Below are positions 52,186 to 59,056 of a stretch of DNA of 59,056 nucleotides, one piece after another. How positions within the stretch are numbered: the first letter of the stretch is position 1; each line of letters begins with the position of its first letter. This DNA is from Nitrospinota bacterium. Its GTDB lineage: Bacteria > Nitrospinota_A > UBA7883. The notes under the pieces were generated by a model. It was given only the letters and a program-made list of their open reading frames with translations. It was not told the DNA's origin and searched no databases. Location: positions 1 to 59,056 of the forward strand of contig JAOUMU010000004.1 of NCBI GenBank assembly GCA_029881335.1, read 5' to 3'. A program made the position numbers and the translations under genes.

Positions 52186-53990
52186 TGGATGTAACTAAAA
52201 ACCGGGGGGCTCCACCAGGAGTGATCGTAAAGGGGATACCCGCCTCCTCGGGGATAGCCATCGGCAAGGCCTATCTGCTCGACGCGCAATACTTCTGTCT
52301 GCTTCGGCAGCTGATCGCTCCGGAGGAGATAGAGGATGAGATCATCCGGTTTCGTGGGGCCGTGGACACCGCACAGCAGGAGATTAACAGCATCAGAGAG
52401 GGAGCCCTGGAGGATGTGCCAGGGGATCTTCCCATATTGCTGCTGGACACCCACGCCCAGATCCTCAAGGACCCGACACTGATCAGGGAAATCGAGGAGA
52501 ATATACGCAAGGAAAAGCACAACGCCGAATGGGCGCTAAAGACCGTGCTGGAGGAATACAACGCAAAGTTCTCCCGGATCCGGGATGGGTATTTCCGGGA
52601 CAGATTGTTGGATATCAAAAGCGCCGTGGAAAGGCTCCAGCGAAACCTGATCCGGAGCGAGGAGGAGGGCGCCTCGCTGGTGGAGCCGGTGATCCTGGTG
52701 GCCCATGACCTGACCCCGGCGGACACCTTGAAACTGGATACCCGAAAAGTGCTGGGCATCGCCACAGACGCCGGAGGGAAAACTTCCCATGCCGGCATCC
52801 TGGCCGCCTCCATGGATATCCCAGCTGTGGTGGGGCTCAAGACTCTGGCCAACGAAATCCGCACCGGAGACACCCTGATAGTGGACGGCGGAGCCGGGGT
52901 GGTGGTGTGCAATCCCAGCCGAGAGCAGTTCCTAGAGTACAACTCCAAACGACAAAAGTATCTCTATGTCGAGAAGGAGCTCCACGGGCAAAAGGATCTG
53001 GAAGCCAAAACCCTGGACGGTGAAACAATCCGGATAATGGCTAATATCGAATCGGCAAACGACCTTGCACACATAAAGGAACACGGCGCCGAGGGGGTAG
53101 GCCTTTTCCGCACCGAATACCTGTTCCTACGCAGCCCCAGCCAGCCTGATGAAGCAGAACAGTATCAGGACTACCGCAAAGTCGCCGAATTCCTGAAAGG
53201 CAAAGAGGGGGTAATCAGGACTTTCGATCTTGGCGGAGACAAGCTGGCCTCCCACGCCGGAAACCAGTGGCCGGAGCCAAACCCGGCGCTGGGTCTGCGG
53301 GCGATTCGCTACAGTCTGGCCCATGTGGATATGTTCAAGATCCAGCTTCGGGCGATCCTGCGCGCTTCCGCCCATGGGAACATAAAGATCATGTATCCTC
53401 TGATCACAACCCTGGAGGAACTGCAGGAGGCCAACGCCATCCTGGCCCAGGCCAAGGAGGATCTGCGCAAGGAGGGGATACCCTTCAAGGATCCGATAAA
53501 GGTGGGGATCATGATAGAGACACCATCCTCGGTCATGATCGCCAGGGAACTGGCCGCCAATTGCGACTTCTTCTCCATCGGCACCAACGACCTGATCCAG
53601 TACACCATGGCCATAGACCGGCTGAACGAAAAGGTAGCCTATCTATACCAGCCGCTGTCGCCGGCGATCCTGAGGATGTTGCAGAGGGTCATCAACGCCG
53701 CCGACGAGGCAGGAGTGGAGGTCTCCGTATGCGGAAAGATGGCGGGAGACCCGGTGTATGCCCTTCTGCTGTTGGGATTTGGCGGGGTGCGAGAGCTCTC
53801 CATGGATCCCCATTCCATCCCCAGGATGAAAAAGATAATCCGCTCCGTACGGATGGAGGATGCCAGGAAAATGGCATCCCAAGTGGGGAAAATGGGCTCG
53901 ATAATGGAGATCCATGATTATGTCCTTCAGTCGGTAAAATCCATTCTGGGCCAGGACCTGACCTCCGATTTATTTGAAGATGACATCTGA
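52182..53990 (+). CDS. ptsI: PTS enzyme I (phosphoenolpyruvate-protein phosphotransferase)
   Basis: Transfers phosphate from phosphoenolpyruvate to HPr. The 602-residue protein has the N-terminal HPr-binding/phosphohistidine domain with active His203 in TDAGGKTSHAGIL, and the C-terminal PEP-binding barrel with GVGLFRTEYLF, GIMIETPSSVMI and the SVCGKMAGDP motif containing the catalytic Cys. The start overlaps the HPr stop; an ATG three bases later is equally possible. It extends into the murJ start by 11 bases. With PtsN, EIIA-Man and HPr it makes a complete signalling phosphorelay without permease. Confidence 0.96.
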   Translation: MMDVTKNRGAPPGVIVKGIPASSGIAIGKAYLLDAQYFCLLRQLIAPEEIEDEIIRFRGAVDTAQQEINSIREGALEDVPGDLPILLLDTHAQILKDPTLIREIEENIRKEKHNAEWALKTVLEEYNAKFSRIRDGYFRDRLLDIKSAVERLQRNLIRSEEEGASLVEPVILVAHDLTPADTLKLDTRKVLGIATDAGGKTSHAGILAASMDIPAVVGLKTLANEIRTGDTLIVDGGAGVVVCNPSREQFLEYNSKRQKYLYVEKELHGQKDLEAKTLDGETIRIMANIESANDLAHIKEHGAEGVGLFRTEYLFLRSPSQPDEAEQYQDYRKVAEFLKGKEGVIRTFDLGGDKLASHAGNQWPEPNPALGLRAIRYSLAHVDMFKIQLRAILRASAHGNIKIMYPLITTLEELQEANAILAQAKEDLRKEGIPFKDPIKVGIMIETPSSVMIARELAANCDFFSIGTNDLIQYTMAIDRLNEKVAYLYQPLSPAILRMLQRVINAADEAGVEVSVCGKMAGDPVYALLLLGFGGVRELSMDPHSIPRMKKIIRSVRMEDARKMASQVGKMGSIMEIHDYVLQSVKSILGQDLTSDLFEDDI

Positions 53991-55587
53991 CGGCTCCACC
54001 AGGGAGGATGTAGATGGCCTGAAAAGGCATGTGACGAAAACGGCCGGCCATGTTGGGCTGGCCACTTTGCTCTCCAGGATCACCGGATTTATCCGCGATA
54101 TGGTGATCGCCCACTATTTTGGCGCCAGGGAGATAGCGGACGCGTTTTTCATCGCCTTCCGGATCCCCAACCTTCTGCGCCGCTACACCGCCGAAGGAGC
54201 GCTCACTGCGGCCATGGTTCCGGTATTCTCCGAGAAACTGCGTAAAAACCGGGAGGAGGCGTTCCGGCTGGGTCGGAACCTTCTGACCCTGATGTCCATG
54301 ACGCTGGTGGTGATCGTGGTGTTGGGGATGGTGGTGACATCGCTGGTTGTCATGGTCATAGCGCCTGGATTCTACGACAATCCGGAGCAGTTCGGCCTGA
54401 CGGTGGACCTGACCAGGATTATGTTTCCATACATACTGCTGATCTCGCTGGCATCGGCGCTGATGGGGATGTCCAATTCCATGGGCAGATTCTTCATTCC
54501 GGCCACGGCTCCTGTGCTGCTTAACATCTCCATCATATTGTGCGCCCTGGGATTGAGGGATTTATTCGAGAGGCCGGTGATGAGCCTGGCGGTGGGAGTC
54601 CTGATAGGCGGCGTGGCCCAGCTGGCTCTCCAGTATTCCCAGATCGTGAAGCTGGGCTTCAAATACACTCCCCTGGTAGACTTCAATGACAAGGACGCGC
54701 TCCGGGTGGGGGCGCTGATGGTTCCTGCAGCCATAGGGATGGCCGCTGTGGAGATTAACCTTTTGATAGACACCATCATGGCCTCGTTTCTGGTCAAGGG
54801 GAGCGTGTCGTACCTCTATTACGCAAACAGGGTGGTGCAGCTGCCTATGGGGATTTTTGGCGCGGCCGTGAGCCTGGCGACGTTGCCGGCGATGTCCAAG
54901 GAAATCTCCGCAGATGGCGCCGTGGGAAGGCTTGTTGATATTTTCTCCCACGCCTTGCGCATCACCATGCTGGTGTCGATCCCCTCAATGGTGGGGATCA
55001 TCCTGCTGGCCGATCCGATCACCAATCTTCTTTTCGAAAGGGGAGAGTTCGACCAGGCGGCCCGGATAGGATCCGCCTACGCCCTGGTCATGCTGGCTGT
55101 GGGATTGCCCGCCTTTTCGCTGATCCGGGTGGCCGCCAACGCCTTTTACTCCATGAAGGACACCGCCACCCCTGCGAAGGTGGCCGGATGGTGCCTGCTG
55201 ATAAAGCTGGCCACAAGCCTGGCGCTGATCGGCCCGATGTCCTATGCGGGGCTGGCGCTCTCAACTTCCATTACGGCCATAGCCAACATATCGATCCTGG
55301 TGTGGATATTGCGTCGACGCCTGGGTCGCGTGGATGGTGGTAAGATCGTCAGGTCGACCATTATGATGGGGGCCGCCGCCATAGTGATGGGACTTGTTAC
55401 CGTGGTGTACGCCTGGGCCTTTTATTCCCTGGAGGCTGCGGCCTTCGCCAAGGCGTTGCATATGGCCTTGATGATAGGCCTCTCCGCGGGAGCGTATTTC
55501 GCCCTTCTTTGGGCCCTGGGGAGCGAAGAGGTGGAGGAGCTTGGGGCAATGGTCTGGTCTAAACTGGCAGGCCGGAGGGGCGGATGA
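53980..55587 (+). CDS. murJ: Lipid II flippase MurJ
   Basis: Inner-membrane MOP-superfamily flippase moving lipid II across the membrane for peptidoglycan synthesis. The 535-residue protein has 13-14 predicted helices; the MurJ opening TLLSRITGFIRDMVIAHYFG and ADAFFIAFRIPNLLRR, LLFERGEF and NAFYSMKDTATPAKV are family hallmarks. The ATG at 53980 lies inside the end of ptsI. Its stop overlaps the dtd start as ATGA. Confidence 0.96.
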   Translation: MTSDGSTREDVDGLKRHVTKTAGHVGLATLLSRITGFIRDMVIAHYFGAREIADAFFIAFRIPNLLRRYTAEGALTAAMVPVFSEKLRKNREEAFRLGRNLLTLMSMTLVVIVVLGMVVTSLVVMVIAPGFYDNPEQFGLTVDLTRIMFPYILLISLASALMGMSNSMGRFFIPATAPVLLNISIILCALGLRDLFERPVMSLAVGVLIGGVAQLALQYSQIVKLGFKYTPLVDFNDKDALRVGALMVPAAIGMAAVEINLLIDTIMASFLVKGSVSYLYYANRVVQLPMGIFGAAVSLATLPAMSKEISADGAVGRLVDIFSHALRITMLVSIPSMVGIILLADPITNLLFERGEFDQAARIGSAYALVMLAVGLPAFSLIRVAANAFYSMKDTATPAKVAGWCLLIKLATSLALIGPMSYAGLALSTSITAIANISILVWILRRRLGRVDGGKIVRSTIMMGAAAIVMGLVTVVYAWAFYSLEAAAFAKALHMALMIGLSAGAYFALLWALGSEEVEELGAMVWSKLAGRRGG

Positions 55588-56033
55588 TCGCCGTAACGCA
55601 AAGAGTGGCCCATGCAAAGGTGGATGTGGATGGCCAAACAGTGGGTTCCATAGGGCCAGGATTTATGATACTGGTGGGAGTGGCCAAGGGGGATGGCGCA
55701 GAGGAAGTGACATATCTGTGCAATAAGATCGTCAACCTGAGAGTTTTTGACAACGAAGATGGAAAGTTCGATCTGTCGCTTCTGGATGTGAAAGGAGAGG
55801 CACTGGTGGTGAGCCAATTTACGTTGCTGGGCTCCTGGCGCAAGGGAAGAAGACCTGGGTTTGACCAGGCCGCCAGGCCGGAAGAAGCCGCCCAACTGGT
55901 GGAAATGTTCGCCAGGGAGCTGGAAAAACTGGGAGTCAAGGTGAGCCAAGGGGCTTTCGGCGCCAGGATGGAAGTGAGTCTGCTGAATGACGGGCCTGTG
56001 ACTTTTTGCATGAATACGCAAATCTCTGAGTGA
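55584..56033 (+). CDS. dtd: D-aminoacyl-tRNA deacylase
   Basis: Removes D-amino acids (and glycine from tRNA-Ala) from mischarged tRNAs. The 149-residue length is typical. Both signature motifs are visible: SQFTLLGSWRKGRRPGF with SQFTL (about 77-81) and NDGPVTF (about 136-142), where GPVT is the active-site cis-Gly-Pro motif. The N-terminus MIAVTQRVAHAKV fits the usual start. It is the last gene of the lpt-rpoN-pts-murJ run, overlapping murJ by four bases. Confidence 0.96.
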   Translation: MIAVTQRVAHAKVDVDGQTVGSIGPGFMILVGVAKGDGAEEVTYLCNKIVNLRVFDNEDGKFDLSLLDVKGEALVVSQFTLLGSWRKGRRPGFDQAARPEEAAQLVEMFARELEKLGVKVSQGAFGARMEVSLLNDGPVTFCMNTQISE

Positions 56034-56169
56034 AGAATAAAGAATAATTATGTTAAAACGTTCAAAATAACGCTACAATAGGGAGTTGGATAGGTGGGAT
56101 CAAGTGTACTGGAACATTTCAAATAAAATGACGCTTGTGGTTGATTATGGCCCTTAAGGAAGATGGCTG

Positions 56170-56652
56170 ATGCCTAGCGAAAAAGAGCACGAACTTTATC
56201 AACACCTGCGGAAGGACTACTTCGGGCGGGCTTTGCTCTTTCATATAGAAAAATATTTCCCCACCGACAGAGAAACTTCCAAAAGAATACTGATGGAGCC
56301 GGTGGACGGATTTTTGCCGCGCCAGGTGGCCCAGGGGATAATTAACGCCATCAAGGAATCCCAGGCTAAAAACGCAGGGCATTTCACAAATGTCTTCAAC
56401 CGCAACGTGGCTAGACACACATTCTCCTCCAACGGTCCGGACTATGCCGCCTTCGCCAGCGATGGCAATATGCGCAGTATGGTGGCGTTCATAATCAAAA
56501 AGTTTGAGAAATACTTCAAAGAGCTAGACAGCACCACCAGACGCGAATGGCTGGTGGATCATATCGTCAATAGCCCATCGTTTTCCTCCATGCAAAGGGA
56601 ACTCACCGAGCAGGAGGTGAATCTTTTGGTAGATAATATATTTATCATCTAG
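56170..56652 (+). CDS. Hypothetical soluble protein
   Basis: A 160-residue cytoplasmic protein of unknown family, mostly alpha-helical by appearance, rich in Phe, Lys and Glu (KDYFGRALLFHIEKYFPTD and VAFIIKKFEKYFKELD are representative). No signal peptide, TM or metal motif. AAGGA lies nine bases before the ATG, and a possible TACAAT -10 lies about 90 bases upstream, so it is probably its own transcription unit. A small hairpin follows the stop codon. Confidence 0.7.
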   Translation: MPSEKEHELYQHLRKDYFGRALLFHIEKYFPTDRETSKRILMEPVDGFLPRQVAQGIINAIKESQAKNAGHFTNVFNRNVARHTFSSNGPDYAAFASDGNMRSMVAFIIKKFEKYFKELDSTTRREWLVDHIVNSPSFSSMQRELTEQEVNLLVDNIFII

Positions 56653-56679
56653 CCCGGCTGCACAGCGTTTCACCCGGAA

Positions 56680-56697
56680 AAATTCTCTCGAGAATTT
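56680..56697 (+). other. Hairpin after the hypothetical gene
   Basis: Seven-bp stem AAATTCT-CTCG-AGAATTT with a four-base loop, 27 bases after the stop codon and without a continuous T tract on either strand. It could be a weak terminator or a binding site for a regulator of the radical SAM gene. Confidence 0.4.
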
Positions 56698-56797
56698 ACA
56701 TTTCAAACATATTTCCATAGTACTGTAAGCAGCGCCTCCTTCTCATGTTCGCGGGATGGCGGCGTTATAATGAACATCAGGATACTGATGGATCGCG

Positions 56798-57703
56798 ATG
56801 AACCTTACCCCCTCATATATGAAGCTGCGCGATACGGGAGAGCTGTGGCGCCGCGCGGAGCAAATGCCCCCCATGCTGAAAAAATGCGCGCTATGCCCCA
56901 GAGCCTGCGCTGTGGACAGGACCGTCGGCGAGTTGGGCGAGTGCAAGGCCGGAGCCGGGATAATGGTCTCCAGCGCATTCCCTCATTTAGGCGAGGAGCC
57001 GCCATTGGTGGGGATGGGTGGCTCTGGGACCATATTCCTGACCCATTGCAACCTGCGTTGCGTCTTCTGCCAGAACTTCGACATCAGCCACATGGGCAGG
57101 GGGGAGGAAGTGACCACGGAGGAGGTGGCTCGGATGACGCTCCAGCTGCAGGCTATGGGAGTCGCGAATATAAACTTCGTCACCCCCACCCACTACGCGC
57201 CGCAGATCGTGGAGGCGGTGGCCTTGGCCGCAGAGCGGGGGCTGCAGCTGCCTATCGTGTGGAACTGCGGCGGCTACGAGTCCCTGCCAGTGATCCGGGC
57301 GCTGGAGGGGATCGTGGACATATACATGCCGGATATCAAGTTTTTCGACAAAGCCTCCGCGGAAAAATACATGGCCGCCCCCAACTATCCACAGGTAGTC
57401 CGCAAAGCGCTATTGGAAATGCATCGGCAGGTGGGGCCGTTGGAGCTGGACCGGCGGGGGATCGCCCGCAAAGGAGTACTGATCCGCCACCTGGTGATGC
57501 CGGGGCACAAGGAGGACACCGAGGCCATCCTGAAGTTCATCGCCGAAAAGTTGTCACCGGATAGTTATGTGAACATCATGGAGCAATACCACCCCGCATG
57601 GCGGTCCCATGAATTCGATAAGATCAACCGGAGAATCACCCACGCCGAATGGGAAGAGGCGTGCGAAACGGCAAGGAAGCTGGGATTGAGCAGGGGGTTT
57701 TAA
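56798..57703 (+). CDS. Radical SAM protein, PflX/pyruvate-formate-lyase-activating-like (COG1313)
   Basis: A 301-residue iron-sulfur enzyme. The radical SAM cluster motif CNLRCVFC (C84, C88, C91) is preceded by a second cysteine group at the N-terminus (C30, C33, C37, C49). FLTHCNLRCVFCQNFDIS is characteristic of the COG1313/PflX group rather than true glycyl-radical activases. GGxE-type SAM-binding residues may lie in NCGGYES. No glycyl radical enzyme is adjacent, so its substrate is unknown. The start at 56798 has only a weak GGA upstream. Confidence 0.88.
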   Translation: MNLTPSYMKLRDTGELWRRAEQMPPMLKKCALCPRACAVDRTVGELGECKAGAGIMVSSAFPHLGEEPPLVGMGGSGTIFLTHCNLRCVFCQNFDISHMGRGEEVTTEEVARMTLQLQAMGVANINFVTPTHYAPQIVEAVALAAERGLQLPIVWNCGGYESLPVIRALEGIVDIYMPDIKFFDKASAEKYMAAPNYPQVVRKALLEMHRQVGPLELDRRGIARKGVLIRHLVMPGHKEDTEAILKFIAEKLSPDSYVNIMEQYHPAWRSHEFDKINRRITHAEWEEACETARKLGLSRGF

Positions 57704-57933
57704 GAGTGGTGGGGTGGCAGAACACCAATGAAACAGAGTCACTCAGCGGGATATTTCTCTTCATGAATCATTTGCTCTGGAGCTGTGAGGAATCTGAATT
57801 CTTTTTGGAGAGATTCCGGGGCAAGCCATCTTTATCGCAAGCCCGGAATGGCAAACGCTGTCAAAAGTTGGATAAACCTGATCCTCCCCTCATTCTCTTG
57901 TATAATCAATATTTCCCTTTTGTACGGAACTAA
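57704..57933. other. Intergenic region before the LysRS gene
   Basis: No gene seen. A perfect TATAAT at 57901-57906, 28 bases before the LysRS start, is a candidate -10 without a good -35. Confidence 0.45.
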
Positions 57934-59056
57934 ATGAGCTATAAGGAATGGCCTTACATAGAGGCCCAGAGAATCACCGACCGCGCCGCCAGGCTGGATA
58001 AGGACAACATCACAGCCCAGACAGGATACGGCCCTTCCGGCCTGCCGCATATCGGCACATTCGGCGAGGTGGCGCGCACATCCTTCGTGCTGCAGGCGCT
58101 GGAAGTGGTGGCGCCCCAGCTAAAAACCCATCTGATCTGTTTCTCCGACGACATGGACGGCCTGCGGGAGGTCCCCCAGAATGTCCCAAACAAAGAAATG
58201 GTGATAAAGCACCTGGGCAAACCATTGACCTCCGTGCCGGATCCATACGGCGAGGAGCCATCCTTCGCTCACTACATGAACCGGAACCTGCGCGAGTTCC
58301 TGGATTCGTTCGGGTTCAAGTACGAGTTCGCCTCCTCCACAGAGAAATACGAGTCCGGCGCCTTCAATGAGGGTTTGACGCGGATCATGAAGAAGTATGA
58401 CAAGATAAAGAAAATGTTCGTGGCCAACATCGCCGAGGATAAAAGAGAAGCCTGGTCACCCTTCTTTCCCATTTGCGAAAACTGCGGAAAGATATACACC
58501 ACCGTGGTCACAGATTACAACCCGGAGGAGCTGACGGTGACATACCTTTGCCAGGCGGGGGTGGAAGGCAAATACTCCGCCTGCGGCCACACCGGCCAGA
58601 TAAGTGTGCTGGACGGCGGTTGCAAGGTCGGCTGGAAGGTGGATTGGGCCCTGCGTTGGGCGGCGCTGGGGATCGACTACGAGATGCATGGCGAGGATCT
58701 GCTGGACTCGGCGCGGCTCTCATCGAAGATCGTGAGAGAGATCGGTGGCAAACCTCCGGAGCTGTTCAAGTATGAGCTGTTTCTGGACGAGACCGGCAAG
58801 AAGATTTCCAAAAAGATCGGCAACGGCATCTCCATCGAGCATTGGCTGCGCTACGCCCCGGTGGACTCGTTGCTCTACTTCATGTTTTTAAAACCTCAGC
58901 AGACAAAGAAGATGGGCCTGCCCATTCTGCCGAAGATCGTAGATGGCTATCTGGAATTGATGGCCGGGTATGATGGCCGCACCCACGACTCCCCGGCGTT
59001 TTTCGTGGGAAGGCTGGCCAGTGGCGCCCACGCCAGCGCCCAGCATGGACAGAATA
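57934..59056 (+). CDS. lysS: Class I lysyl-tRNA synthetase, C-terminus cut by window edge
   Basis: Archaeal-type class I LysRS, unrelated to the class II enzyme of most bacteria; 374 codons are present and the usual protein is about 520. The HIGH-type motif is GPSGLPHIGTFGEV (about residues 32-45). A zinc-binding-like cysteine group is at CENCGK and CGH (about 184-210). The KMSKS-type loop reads KISKKIGNGIS (about 289-299), with Lys in place of the usual second Ser. The ATG at 57934 has a TATAAT -10 28 bases upstream. No class II lysS is in the window. Confidence 0.93.
   Translation, partial: MSYKEWPYIEAQRITDRAARLDKDNITAQTGYGPSGLPHIGTFGEVARTSFVLQALEVVAPQLKTHLICFSDDMDGLREVPQNVPNKEMVIKHLGKPLTSVPDPYGEEPSFAHYMNRNLREFLDSFGFKYEFASSTEKYESGAFNEGLTRIMKKYDKIKKMFVANIAEDKREAWSPFFPICENCGKIYTTVVTDYNPEELTVTYLCQAGVEGKYSACGHTGQISVLDGGCKVGWKVDWALRWAALGIDYEMHGEDLLDSARLSSKIVREIGGKPPELFKYELFLDETGKKISKKIGNGISIEHWLRYAPVDSLLYFMFLKPQQTKKMGLPILPKIVDGYLELMAGYDGRTHDSPAFFVGRLASGAHASAQHGQN

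Overview
The window comes from a Gram-negative bacterium of moderately high GC. It encodes LPS transport (LptC, LptA, LptB), several outer-membrane beta-barrels, lipoproteins, Wza/Wzc-type polysaccharide export and an O-antigen ligase. No gene fixes the phylum. The mix of CarD, a class I lysyl-tRNA synthetase, DsrE/F/H, a variant CcmH, many multiheme cytochromes and an lpt-rpoN-hpf-pts cluster resembles Deltaproteobacteria-like or Nitrospinota-like anaerobes; this is an inference from gene content.

Layout. 1-9.8 kb: a secreted subtilase (cut by the left edge), an AGCS sodium:amino-acid symporter, a HerA-like ATPase, a membrane Ser/Thr kinase, two cytochrome c maturation-type proteins (CcmH-like and CcmI-like), a lipoprotein, a Crp/Fnr regulator and CarD. 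9.8-11.4 kb: a small secreted protein with YGLP repeats and its own terminator, a tRNA-Ala-like gene lacking one base in the anticodon arm, and a small Fis-like HTH protein. 11.5-19.6 kb: an RND efflux pair, a PaaK-like adenylate-forming enzyme, and NadR/PnuC for nicotinamide riboside salvage.

19.9-26.4 kb is the most remarkable part. Two paralogous multiheme lipoproteins (10 and 8 CXXCH) are followed by a 912-residue cytochrome with 34 CXXCH and 2 CX4CH motifs. That gene overlaps by 10 bp the gene of a 418-residue outer-membrane beta-barrel, which is followed by a small unknown protein. The arrangement is that of a porin-cytochrome conduit carrying electrons across the outer membrane. Part of the giant cytochrome is built from four tandem units of exactly 207 bp (69 residues, three hemes each).

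26.4-39.0 kb: a metzincin lipoprotein behind thiol peroxidase, a response regulator-diguanylate cyclase, the DsrE-DsrF-DsrH sulfur-relay trio, and an exopolysaccharide export cluster (FecR-like protein, beta-barrel, Wza-like, Wzc-like kinase, TPR-like protein, convergent O-antigen ligase).

39.2-59.1 kb is mostly housekeeping: DUF2065, an alpha/beta hydrolase, TatB, a universal-stress-like protein with an SLC13 transporter, ArgS, a SPOR protein, TsaE, then a long co-directional cluster lptC-lptA-lptB-rpoN-hpf-ptsN-EIIA(Man)-HPr-EI-murJ-dtd. The PTS proteins have no sugar permease nearby and so look regulatory. LptA carries a C-terminal SPOR domain, and a consensus sigma-54 promoter lies at the start of this RpoN-encoding cluster. 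The window ends with a PflX-like radical SAM protein and a truncated class I LysRS. I found no CRISPR array, insertion sequence, prophage or rRNA.
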